The notes under the pieces: generated by a model
What the model was told of the DNA's origin: nothing
Database searches by the model: none
The model's input: the letters and a program-made list of their open reading frames with translations, nothing else
From: Hyphomicrobiales bacterium
GTDB taxonomy: Bacteria; Pseudomonadota; Alphaproteobacteria; Rhizobiales; Devosiaceae
Assembly: GCA_015487985.1 (NCBI GenBank)
Contig: WFOP01000123.1
Location: 1-5,463, forward strand
DNA length: 5,463 nt
Direction: 5' to 3'
Shown here: piece by piece, positions 1 to 5,463 of the stretch
Layout: every line of letters begins with the position of its first letter
Position numbering within the stretch: the stretch's first letter is position 1
Translations under genes and position numbers: made by a program

Positions 1-127
1 CTATCATTTTGATCAGATTGCTCAATGGAGCCAAAAAGAAATTGATTGGGTGGATGATTATTTGTCATTCAAGGGCCGGATTGAGCGCGATGAGTGGATT
101 GCCCAGGCAAAAAAGCTGAAAAGCTGA
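1..127 (+). CDS. C-terminal end of a protein with a small helical C-terminal domain (partial)
   Basis: The frame is open from the left edge and ends at TGA (125-127), giving 41 visible residues. Recognisable pieces are FDQIAQWS, IDWVDDYLSFKGRIERD and WIAQAKKL. From memory this pattern (F-x-Q-I-A-x-W ... V-D-x-x-L-x-F-K-G-R-I-E-R-D-x-W-I-x-Q-A) matches the helix-hairpin-helix-like extension found at the C-terminus of alphaproteobacterial NuoE, of some ribosomal L21 proteins and of assorted uncharacterised proteins. The next gene is convergent, so this is unlikely to be nuoE (normally followed by nuoF) or rplU (normally followed by rpmA) in their usual operons. A stand-alone or differently fused member is more likely. 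The main domain lies outside the window and no function is assigned. The 57 bases between this stop and the convergent hydrolase stop show no clear terminator hairpin. Confidence 0.6.
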   Translation, partial: YHFDQIAQWSQKEIDWVDDYLSFKGRIERDEWIAQAKKLKS

Positions 128-184
128 TTGTAAACTGCCTGATACCCCCAATAGATTTGATGATTGCCTTGAACCAAAACCCGC

Positions 185-1144
185 CTAACCGGTGACGATC
201 GGCGAACAGCGGGCATGGCGGCTGGCATGGTGAACAAAATCACAAATCGCCCCCACTTCATCACTGCCCTCCAATAGTGCCGGCGAGCCTTGCCCTGCAA
301 TAACCAGTTGAATTGCATCGGTGCGCAGGTCGCCCATTTTCTGAAAAATTGTACGTGTCAGTTGATCGGTCAATTGCGTGCGCATGAGCATGAGCGGGGC
401 ATGGTCCAGCAAATTGAACAATGCCCATTGCGCTTCATAAAGGTCATCAAACTGAACGCTTGCAAGCTTTTTTAACAGCGCAATATCAAACAATGGCCGG
501 ACGCGACCCGATTTAGACCAGTAAAAGGTGCGCGAAATAATCTGGTCCAGTTCCTTTTGTGTTATGCCGGGATAGGATTTGCCAAAGGCCTGATGAGCGA
601 TGGTGCCAAATTGTTTTTTGCCGCGCATTTGAATGATAAGGGTAAGGTTGTCCCGCAGGCGCACAAGACTGGGGGCGTGAATAACAGGGGCGGAATCCAT
701 CAGCAAAGTGCCTGAGATCAGATGGGGGTTTAGCCCGGCGAGGGACATAATCACCCGGCCACCATACCCCTGGCCCAAAAACACCGCCCGCTCGATGCCC
801 AGCGCCGCACAGGCCGCCGCCACGTCCCGGGCATCATTTGTGGTTGTATATTGATTTGTTTTTTGTCGGTTTGTCGAGCGCCCGTGCCCCGCCAGATCGA
901 TAAGCACCACCGGCCAGTCACTTTCCAATTGTCGCTGAAACAGGCGCAAAAAACTCCGATAGTCCCCCATATTGCGGCAATAATCCGCCAGACAAACCAG
1001 CGGCACCCGCCGGTCATCCAGACGCCCTGAGAGGTGAACGCGAAGTTTTGCGCCCCCGATTACTCCCGCAATTGTTTGAACGGGCAGTTGCAAAAAGGGT
1101 TCATAATCATCGGGGGGAAAAGTGCGCCTTGCCATAACGAACAT
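185..1144 (-). CDS. Alpha/beta-hydrolase-fold protein, probably catalytically inactive
   Basis: The 319-residue protein follows the order of the MhpC-like alpha/beta hydrolases: a beta-3/oxyanion region around CLADYCRNMGDYRSF (51-65), then IDLAGHGRS (82-90), the nucleophile elbow GQGYGG (124-129), LLMDSAP (147-153), a cap region (about 155-245), the acid strand LMLMRTQLTD (251-260) and GQGSPALLEG (284-293). By comparison with family members recalled from memory, the usual His-Gly oxyanion pair is Ala-Asp (53-54), the nucleophile is Gly126 instead of Ser, and the catalytic His is Ser287; only the acid, Asp260, remains. There is no signal peptide, so it is expected in the cytoplasm. ATG at 1144 is the first possible start after an in-frame TGA; ATG at 1135 is an alternative. 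Neither has a strong Shine-Dalgarno. It lies 47 bp downstream of the transglycosylase on the same strand and may be cotranscribed. The frame is intact, which argues against simple decay. The substrate or binding role is unknown. Confidence 0.85.
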   Translation of the reverse strand: MFVMARRTFPPDDYEPFLQLPVQTIAGVIGGAKLRVHLSGRLDDRRVPLVCLADYCRNMGDYRSFLRLFQRQLESDWPVVLIDLAGHGRSTNRQKTNQYTTTNDARDVAAACAALGIERAVFLGQGYGGRVIMSLAGLNPHLISGTLLMDSAPVIHAPSLVRLRDNLTLIIQMRGKKQFGTIAHQAFGKSYPGITQKELDQIISRTFYWSKSGRVRPLFDIALLKKLASVQFDDLYEAQWALFNLLDHAPLMLMRTQLTDQLTRTIFQKMGDLRTDAIQLVIAGQGSPALLEGSDEVGAICDFVHHASRHARCSPIVTG

Positions 1145-1191
1145 GCTTACCAGTCAACTGGAAGATTTCAAGCCAAATGCACCAACCCCGC

Positions 1192-3243
1192 CTATTGTGT
1201 TTCAATGCGTCGCAGGGCCTGGGCAATCGTGATGTCGGCATGACCCAGCCGCTCGCGGTAAAACATGTAATTTGCCAACACCCGCTGCACATATTTGCGC
1301 GTTTCTTCAAAGGGAATTTGCTCGATCCATACCACAGGATCAACCGAAGAACTTGTGGGATTGCCAAAGGTGCGCACCCATTTGTTCACGTTACCGCCCC
1401 CCCCATTATAGGCCGCCGCCGCCATAATCAGTGAGCCGTCAAACCGCTCGAGTTGCCGCGAAAGATAGGTAGAGCCAAGCAACGCATTATATCCCGCATC
1501 ACTCAGCAAACGTCCGGGGGAATAGGAGACGCCGATAAAGTTGGCGGTTTCTTTTGCCGTTGCCGGCATCAGTTGCATGACGCCACGGGCACCCACCCGA
1601 GACACGGCATCCACGTCAAACCGGCTCTCCTGACGGGCCACCGCATAAACAGCGGCAAGATCAACGCTGGCCAGACGAGTGTTGCTGGGGATGCCGTCGC
1701 GGGGATAGTTGAACAGGTCCAGCGCAACGCCTTTTCTGTCCGCCACACTGGCCATTAAAATTGCCAGATTGTGGGCGTTGATTTCCTGCGCCAGGCGTGC
1801 CGTGAGCAACATTTCTCCCGGTTTTGAAACCTGATAAATCAGCCGTCCCACCAGTTTTTCCGCCCAGCCGGTTTTCCCGTTGGCTTGAAGCAGTCGAACA
1901 GCGCGCACCAGTTGACGGTTATTAAAGTCAAACTGGTCCCCCTGCCATTGTGGCATCGGGCGGATATCCAGATCCGTTACCCCCAGACGATAGCGCGAGA
2001 GCTGTCCATAATAGGTCAAATGATAGCGCGCCGAAGCACTAAATGCGGCCCGCGCCCCATTGTCATCCCCCAGCTTGCTCAGCGCACGCCCCAGCCAATA
2101 ATTGGATTTGGATATGGAGGTGGACAGGGTGGAGAGAGAGCGCATCCGTTCAAAATGCCTGATTGCGGTGCGCGGATCATTCAGGAATGACAAGGCAATC
2201 CAGCCCGCATGGAAATTGGCATCCACCACGCGCCCGTCCGGCCCCTCATTATAGGCGGCAGCGGCACTATAGGCAGCGCGATATTGCTTGGCGGCAATCA
2301 GACTGCGCGCCAGTGAACGCCGTTCATACCACCACAGGGCAGAGTTGGGCAGGGGGCCGGAAACCTGATTGAAGAATTCCACCGCCCCCCTCAGATTTCC
2401 CGCACGGCGCGCATGTTGCCCGCGCGAAAAATGAAACAAGGGATGGTTGCGATAGGCAGGATCAACCCGGTCCAGCAATTGTTGCGCGTTGGGCGCTTTT
2501 CGCGCCACCGCAATGCGCGCCAGAACCAGGGTTTTTTGCGCAGGAGACAGATAAGACATAATCCGCTCGGCACCGCGCGCCCTGTCATTCATCAGCAGGT
2601 TAACACTACGCTTCCAATAATCATCACGGGTAAAAGCCCCGCCGAAACTTTGCTGAACGTCGGCTTCTTGTTCCCGGGTGAGAAAATTATTTATCCAGAC
2701 CTGACGCGCAATGCGAACGCCGCGCGCGCGCTGACCGTCCTGCACATAGGCTTTTGCCAATGCGATTTGGGCATCAACCTGCCGGGGCATTTCTCCCCCC
2801 AGCATATCAATGACCTGCCGGAAGCCGGCGCCATTTTCCACCAGAGATTTTTCAAGGCGGATTTTATAGGCATTGGCGGAGGCAAACTCAGGTGCATCAG
2901 CAGCAAATCGCACGATGGAGTTGGCATCAATTGCCCCCTCGCCAAAATAAATGGCTGCCCATTGTACGGTTCGGCGTTCCACCGGGTCACTAAACCCGCG
3001 TGCATTGGCATAGGCCTGCGCATATTTTTCATTGGAAATCAGCGCCAGCGCGTTGGAAAACTGCGGGGAGCCGGTGGCCGAAGAAATGGAGCCCCCGATG
3101 GAGCCGGTGACAGTTGTGTCAACATTCTGATTTGCAAGAACCGCGCCGGGCAGGGCAATGAGGCACAGGGCAAAAAACACCTTTAACAGTGCGCGCCGGT
3201 AAAAATGGAAAAATTGAATTGAGGGTTTCGGGCACAAAAACAT
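1192..3243 (-). CDS. slt: Soluble lytic murein transglycosylase (Slt-type, family 1), periplasmic
   Basis: This 683-residue protein has a long alpha-helical superhelical N-terminal part and a C-terminal SLT lysozyme-like domain, as in E. coli Slt70 (about 645 residues). Such enzymes cleave the MurNAc-GlcNAc bond of peptidoglycan to leave 1,6-anhydro-MurNAc ends. An N-terminal signal peptide is clear: RR at 16-17, a hydrophobic core at about 19-33 and a likely cleavage after AVLA (37). A Thr/Ser/Gly-rich stretch (43-59) follows. The catalytic domain spans about 525-670, with ARQESRFD (536-543, catalytic Glu539), GVMQLMP (554-560), AYNGG (611-615) and IPFEETRKYVQRV (643-655). Here the common AYNAGP form reads AYNGGG, encoded across a G8 run. 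ATG at 3243 is chosen because an in-frame TAA lies just upstream and AGGA (3253-3256, minus strand) sits 9 nt before it. It is divergent from dapA and probably leads an operon with the hydrolase-fold gene. Confidence 0.95.
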   Translation of the reverse strand: MFLCPKPSIQFFHFYRRALLKVFFALCLIALPGAVLANQNVDTTVTGSIGGSISSATGSPQFSNALALISNEKYAQAYANARGFSDPVERRTVQWAAIYFGEGAIDANSIVRFAADAPEFASANAYKIRLEKSLVENGAGFRQVIDMLGGEMPRQVDAQIALAKAYVQDGQRARGVRIARQVWINNFLTREQEADVQQSFGGAFTRDDYWKRSVNLLMNDRARGAERIMSYLSPAQKTLVLARIAVARKAPNAQQLLDRVDPAYRNHPLFHFSRGQHARRAGNLRGAVEFFNQVSGPLPNSALWWYERRSLARSLIAAKQYRAAYSAAAAYNEGPDGRVVDANFHAGWIALSFLNDPRTAIRHFERMRSLSTLSTSISKSNYWLGRALSKLGDDNGARAAFSASARYHLTYYGQLSRYRLGVTDLDIRPMPQWQGDQFDFNNRQLVRAVRLLQANGKTGWAEKLVGRLIYQVSKPGEMLLTARLAQEINAHNLAILMASVADRKGVALDLFNYPRDGIPSNTRLASVDLAAVYAVARQESRFDVDAVSRVGARGVMQLMPATAKETANFIGVSYSPGRLLSDAGYNALLGSTYLSRQLERFDGSLIMAAAAYNGGGGNVNKWVRTFGNPTSSSVDPVVWIEQIPFEETRKYVQRVLANYMFYRERLGHADITIAQALRRIETQ

Positions 3244-3429
3244 CGCACAAGGTCCTATTTACGCAAACAAACACATTGCTGAAACACGGCCCCCATGCGT
3301 TCAGCAACCGTTACCCTTTCATCCTATGGTGAAGAAAGCGTTGCCACAGGAAGAAAATTGATAAAAGGGGAACAAATGGATTGAAATCGGGGTGCAAATG
3401 CCGCTAGCAAACTCACCTGAGCAAACCAC

Positions 3430-3458
3430 TTGTCCCCGATACCAACTCGAACTATGGT
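3430..3458 (+). promoter_or_regulatory. Candidate sigma70-type promoter of dapA
   Basis: TTGTCC (3430-3435) and TATGGT (3453-3458) are separated by 17 nt, each matching the TTGACA/TATAAT consensus at four of six positions. Transcription would begin near 3465 and give a leader of roughly 100 nt that contains the inverted repeat at 3520-3539. A richer -10-like TATTAT at 3474-3479 has no matching -35. This is an inference from spacing and weak matches only. Confidence 0.3.
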
Positions 3459-3519
3459 GCAAAAATCGGGCATTATTATGCCGGAATTTTAAGCTATTCA
3501 GGTCACTCTAGGGTCAGAC

Positions 3520-3539
3520 TCAGGCATCAAATTGCCTGA
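3520..3539 (+). repeat. Inverted repeat (TCAGGCA-6-TGCCTGA) in the dapA leader
   Basis: Perfect 7-bp arms TCAGGCA (3520-3526) and TGCCTGA (3533-3539) flank the 6-nt TCAAAT. An alternative outer pairing of GTCAG (3513-3517) with CTGAC (3536-3540) is possible. It lies 14 nt before the dapA Shine-Dalgarno GAAGGA, so it could act as a repressor operator or as a leader RNA hairpin. There is no T-run after it, so it is not an intrinsic terminator. The symmetry is directly visible; its function is inferred. Confidence 0.5.
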
Positions 3540-3553
3540 CTAAATCTTTACAC

Positions 3554-3559
3554 GAAGGA
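3554..3559 (+). promoter_or_regulatory. Ribosome binding site of dapA
   Basis: GAAGGA ends 7 nt before the ATG at 3567, in an A-rich context. This is a good Shine-Dalgarno and fixes the dapA start. Confidence 0.8.
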
Positions 3560-3566
3560 AAACAAA

Positions 3567-4442
3567 ATGTTTTACGGCTCCATCACGGCACTTATCACTC
3601 CCTTTAGAGATGGTGCGGTGGACAAGAAGGCGTTTGCGGATTTGGTCGAATGGCAGATTGAGCAGGGCACGAATGGCTTGGTTCCCATGGGCACGACCGG
3701 GGAAAGCCCCACGGTGAGCCATGGCGAACATCGCGATATTGTCGCCCTTTGTGTTGAAGTGGCTGCGGGCCGGGTGCCGGTCATTGCCGGGGCGGGGTCG
3801 AACGCGACAACAGAAGCCGTTGAATTGGCAACATTTGCCAGGCAGGCGGGCGCCGATGCCATTCTCACCGTCTCCCCATACTATAACAAACCTTCACAAG
3901 AAGGCCAGTTCCTCCATTTCAAAACTATTGCCGAGGCCTGTGGATTGCCGGTAATTCTTTACAATATTCCGGGCCGCTCCATTGTTGAAATCGGTGTTGA
4001 AACCATGGCACGTTTGCGTGAGAGTTGCCCAAATATAATCGGCGTCAAAGATGCCACGGCAAATCTGGGGCGTGCGACGCTGGACCGTCAGGTTCTGGGG
4101 GAGGATTTTGTCATGCTCTCGGGGGAAGATATTACCGCCCTTGGTTATAATGCCCATGGCGGGCAGGGCTGTATTTCGGTAACCTCCAACATTGCCCCGG
4201 CTCTTTGTGCCCGGTTTCAGGCCAGTTGCACGCAAGGGGACTATGCCGGCGCACTGAAAATTCAGGATAAACTCGCCCCCCTTCATCAGGCTTTATTTGT
4301 TGAACCCAATCCTGCCGGTGCAAAATACGCGGCGCAAAAACTTGGTCTGTGTAGCGCTGAAACGCGTCTGCCCCTGGTAGAATTGTCCGATGAAACCAAG
4401 CCGGTAATTGATGCTGCAATGGCCCATGCCGGTCTGATTTAA
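3567..4442 (+). CDS. dapA: 4-hydroxy-tetrahydrodipicolinate synthase
   Basis: DapA condenses pyruvate with aspartate semialdehyde, the first committed step to diaminopimelate and lysine, in the cytoplasm as a (beta/alpha)8-barrel tetramer. At 291 residues it has the family's usual length (E. coli 292). Visible signatures are the pyruvate-binding GTTGES (42-47, Thr43/Thr44), SPYYNKP (103-109, Tyr106), LYNIPGRS (131-138, Tyr132 and Arg137) and the Schiff-base lysine in GVKDAT (Lys161). Residues matching the E. coli lysine allosteric site (His52, His55, Asn79, Glu83) are also present, suggesting lysine feedback inhibition; that is an inference from family knowledge. The start is set by GAAGGA at 3554-3559. 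smpB follows after 10 bp and is probably cotranscribed. No defects are visible. Related lyases (N-acetylneuraminate lyase, KDG aldolase) share the fold, but Arg137 with the dimer-interface residues favours true DapA. Confidence 0.97.
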   Translation: MFYGSITALITPFRDGAVDKKAFADLVEWQIEQGTNGLVPMGTTGESPTVSHGEHRDIVALCVEVAAGRVPVIAGAGSNATTEAVELATFARQAGADAILTVSPYYNKPSQEGQFLHFKTIAEACGLPVILYNIPGRSIVEIGVETMARLRESCPNIIGVKDATANLGRATLDRQVLGEDFVMLSGEDITALGYNAHGGQGCISVTSNIAPALCARFQASCTQGDYAGALKIQDKLAPLHQALFVEPNPAGAKYAAQKLGLCSAETRLPLVELSDETKPVIDAAMAHAGLI

Positions 4443-4445
4443 GGA
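4441..4445 (+). promoter_or_regulatory. Ribosome binding site of smpB, overlapping the dapA stop
   Basis: AAGGA lies 7 nt before TTG at 4453, and its first two bases are the last two of the dapA TAA (4440-4442). It decides the unusual TTG start for smpB and suggests translational coupling to dapA. Confidence 0.7.
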
Positions 4446-4452
4446 CAGTGTC

Positions 4453-4938
4453 TTGGCCCGTAATGTCAAAAGAAAACCCAAAATCGCCACAGGGCTGATC
4501 GCTGAAAACAGACGCGCCCGGTTTGACTATGAGATTTCTGAAACCCTTGAAGCCGGGATTTCCCTGGTGGGCACAGAAGTGCGTTCTTTGCGCAATGGCA
4601 AAGCCCAGATTACCGAAAGCTACGCCTCACCGGAGAATGATGAATTGTGGCTGATCAATTCTTATATTCCCGAATATGTTCAGGCAAATCAGTTTAATCA
4701 CGCCGAACGGCGGCCCCGGAAACTGCTGGTCAAGCGTAAAGAACTCAATAAGCTGCAGGCCGCTGTTCAACGGGCAGGCAACACCATTGTGCCGCTAAAG
4801 CTGTATTTCAATGATCGTGGATTGGTAAAAGTATTGCTGGGCCTTGGCAAAGGCAAGACCAAGGGCGACAAGCGACAAAGCGAAAAGAAACGCGATTGGC
4901 AAAGAGAAAAGTCGCGCCTGATGAAAGGGAATCATTAA
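4453..4938 (+). CDS. smpB: SsrA-binding protein SmpB
   Basis: SmpB binds tmRNA and delivers it to stalled ribosomes for trans-translation. The 161-residue length matches the family (about 160). Family signatures are visible in order: [13 protein letters not shown] (17-29), [19 protein letters not shown] (40-58), YIPEY (71-75), [12 protein letters not shown] (87-98), [15 protein letters not shown] (113-127), then the basic C-terminal tail with GLGKGK and [13 protein letters not shown], which enters the ribosomal A-site region. The start is TTG at 4453, supported by AAGGA 7 nt upstream; the first residues read MARNVKRKP, consistent with the basic N-terminus of relatives. There is no in-frame ATG before the conserved core. 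It is probably cotranscribed with dapA. The stop codon is followed after a single base by a palindromic repeat. Confidence 0.97.
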   Translation: MARNVKRKPKIATGLIAENRRARFDYEISETLEAGISLVGTEVRSLRNGKAQITESYASPENDELWLINSYIPEYVQANQFNHAERRPRKLLVKRKELNKLQAAVQRAGNTIVPLKLYFNDRGLVKVLLGLGKGKTKGDKRQSEKKRDWQREKSRLMKGNH

Positions 4939-4939
4939 A

Positions 4940-4985
4940 GCATGTCTCCCAAAAGTGGGTACCGGTTTTGGGATTAAAGACATGC
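4940..4985. repeat. Palindromic intergenic repeat, copy 1 (REP-like, Rhizobiales type)
   Basis: The 46-bp unit has outer arms GCATGTC (4940-4946) and GACATGC (4979-4985) and inner arms TCCCAAAA (4947-4954) and TTTTGGGA (4966-4973), with a 5-nt TTAAA bulge on the right and the palindrome GGTACC (4958-4963) near the centre. It begins one base after the smpB TAA. The pattern is one I recall as a dispersed repeat in Hyphomicrobiales genomes. It could stabilise the smpB mRNA 3' end. No T-run follows on the plus strand, so it is not a standard terminator for smpB. Confidence 0.85.
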
Positions 4986-5047
4986 GAAGAAAAAAGATAG
5001 AGCATGTCTCCCAAAAGTGGGTACCGGTTTTGGGATTAAAGACACGC
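4986..5047 (-). terminator. Possible terminator of the uracil-DNA glycosylase gene
   Basis: Read on the minus strand, repeat copy 2 forms a strong hairpin immediately after the glycosylase stop, and the 16-nt spacer that follows contains a run of six T after TCTATC. The T-run begins 6 nt beyond the stem, further than in a classic intrinsic terminator, so this is tentative. No equivalent T-run serves the rightward smpB transcript. Confidence 0.3.
5002..5047. repeat. Palindromic intergenic repeat, copy 2
   Basis: This is a second 46-bp copy in the same orientation, 16 bp after the first. It is identical except for one base in the last arm, GACACGC (5041-5047) instead of GACATGC. On a plus-strand transcript the change gives an A-C mismatch; on the minus-strand glycosylase transcript it is a tolerable G-U pair. 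It ends one base before the stop codon of the convergent uracil-DNA glycosylase. Confidence 0.85.
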
Positions 5048-5048
5048 T

Positions 5049-5463
5049 TTAGGACCAGTTGCCGATTTTTGCATGCTTTGCTGCGTTGAAAAATGCGCTT
5101 TCAAACATTTCAGTCGTCAGGCGCCGCGTATTGGTATTATAGCGCGAGCAGTGATAACTATCAAAAAGCACACCATGCTCCCCCAGATCATGCTGCCCCC
5201 CGTGGGAAAAGGGGAAGGCCGCCCTGCGCAAATCCAAAGTGCTCAAAAACGCATCATGGGCGATGCGCCCCAAGGCAAAGAACGTTTTCAGCCCTTCATA
5301 TTCGTTCAGGGCGGAGAGCAGGAACGGGCGGCAGGCATTTACTTCCGCAGCCACCGGTTTGTTTTGCGGGGGCACAGAGCGCACAACATTGGCAATGACC
5401 GCATCGCGCAAAACCAGCCCGTCATCGGGTCGCCTGTCATAGGTGCCCCGCGTCAGTCCCGCC
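5049..5463 (-). CDS. Uracil-DNA glycosylase, family 5 (UDGb-like), C-terminal part
   Basis: The frame is open at the right edge and ends at TAA (5049-5051), so 137 C-terminal residues are visible and the start lies outside. The enzyme removes uracil, and in this family often other deaminated bases, from DNA to begin base-excision repair. Family-5 features, numbered in the visible part, are YDRRPDDGL (8-16), NVVRSVPPQNKP (25-36), CRPF (44-47), LGRIAHDAF (64-72), FSHGGQH (85-91) and SYHCSRYNTNT (102-112). Families 4 and 5 carry a [4Fe-4S] cluster held by four Cys, two N-terminal (not visible) and two here. The second visible one is kept (Cys44), but the first, usually in an R-C-V-P-P motif, is Ser29 (codon TCT, 5376-5378). 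A TTG at 5411 lies within the conserved region and is not the real start. The gene converges on smpB across the repeat pair. Confidence 0.88.
   Translation of the reverse strand, partial: AGLTRGTYDRRPDDGLVLRDAVIANVVRSVPPQNKPVAAEVNACRPFLLSALNEYEGLKTFFALGRIAHDAFLSTLDLRRAAFPFSHGGQHDLGEHGVLFDSYHCSRYNTNTRRLTTEMFESAFFNAAKHAKIGNWS

Larger units (their letters stand above)
3244..3566. other. Divergent intergenic region between slt and dapA
   Basis: These 323 bases hold no convincing gene and must carry the promoters and leaders of the leftward transglycosylase and rightward dapA. Visible content: the slt Shine-Dalgarno (AGGA on the minus strand, 3253-3256), a weak sigma70-like pair for dapA (3430-3458), two shared 8-mers in swapped order (AAATCGGG at 3384 and 3463; GGTGCAAA at 3391 and 3456), an inverted CCCCGAT at 3434-3440, and an inverted repeat at 3520-3539. 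No convincing -35/-10 pair was found for slt on the minus strand. No known riboswitch was recognised; the leader did not look like a lysine riboswitch, for which it is also too short. Confidence 0.6.

Noticed and set aside
128..184. Bidirectional terminator between the left-edge gene and the hydrolase-fold gene
   Set aside because: No stem longer than a few base pairs and no T-run was found in these 57 bases.
1150..1161. CCAGT-CA-ACTGG inverted repeat before the hydrolase-fold start
   Set aside because: The 5-bp arms with a 2-nt loop are too short to separate from chance, though they do lie in the translation start region.
2413..3186. 257-codon open frame on the plus strand, antisense to the transglycosylase
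   Set aside because: It lies wholly opposite the well-supported slt frame, shows no recognisable domain or ribosome binding site, and its residue composition looks like a complement shadow.
3244..3360. Sigma70 promoter for the transglycosylase on the minus strand
   Set aside because: A TAGGAT-like -10 (complement near 3321-3326) has no acceptable -35 at 16-18 nt, so no specific promoter is claimed.
3894..4286. 130-codon minus-strand frame opposite dapA
   Set aside because: It is antisense to a fully conserved dapA, has no family signature and no start signal.
4940..5047. Start of a CRISPR array
   Set aside because: There are only two units, each an extended palindrome, with a 16-bp A-rich spacer that does not resemble a protospacer; this is a REP-like element pair.
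5093..5398. Plus-strand frame of 101 codons opposite the uracil-DNA glycosylase
   Set aside because: The minus-strand frame carries clear family-5 motifs through this stretch; the plus frame is low-complexity shadow.

Overview
The window reads as chromosomal housekeeping DNA from an alphaproteobacterium, most likely in the Hyphomicrobiales (Rhizobiales) or close by. Three things point there: the gene neighbourhood (soluble lytic transglycosylase, divergent dapA-smpB, convergent family-5 uracil-DNA glycosylase), the protein signatures themselves, and a palindromic repeat of the GCATGTC...GACATGC type that is familiar from intergenic regions of that order. No mobile element, CRISPR array, rRNA or tRNA was seen. 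Family assignments rest on motifs recognised by eye, not on a database search.

Layout. Bases 1-127 hold the 3' end of a rightward gene whose last 41 residues resemble a small helical domain found at the C-terminus of several alphaproteobacterial proteins. It converges on a leftward pair: a lytic transglycosylase (1192-3243) followed 47 bp later by an alpha/beta-hydrolase-fold protein (185-1144). The hydrolase keeps the fold signatures but lacks the expected nucleophile, catalytic histidine and His-Gly oxyanion motif, so it looks like a pseudoenzyme. A 323-bp divergent intergenic region (3244-3566) carries the control regions of the transglycosylase and of dapA, including a clean inverted repeat just before the dapA ribosome binding site. 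dapA (3567-4442) and smpB (4453-4938) form a tight rightward pair; the smpB Shine-Dalgarno overlaps the dapA stop, and smpB starts with TTG. Two near-identical 46-bp palindromic repeats then almost exactly fill the 110-bp gap to the stop codon of a leftward family-5 uracil-DNA glycosylase, which runs off the right edge.

Functional picture. The transglycosylase cleaves peptidoglycan in the periplasm. DapA makes the first committed intermediate of the lysine/diaminopimelate branch, which supplies a peptidoglycan cross-linking residue. SmpB works with tmRNA in ribosome rescue, and the glycosylase removes uracil from DNA. Apart from the divergent cell-wall link between transglycosylase and DapA, these are unrelated housekeeping functions.

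No convincing new multi-gene system is visible. The points most worth a second look are the apparently catalytically dead hydrolase behind the transglycosylase, a Cys-to-Ser change at a probable iron-sulfur ligand of the uracil-DNA glycosylase, the paired palindromic repeats wedged between two stop codons, a G8 tract inside a transglycosylase active-site motif, and the structured dapA leader.
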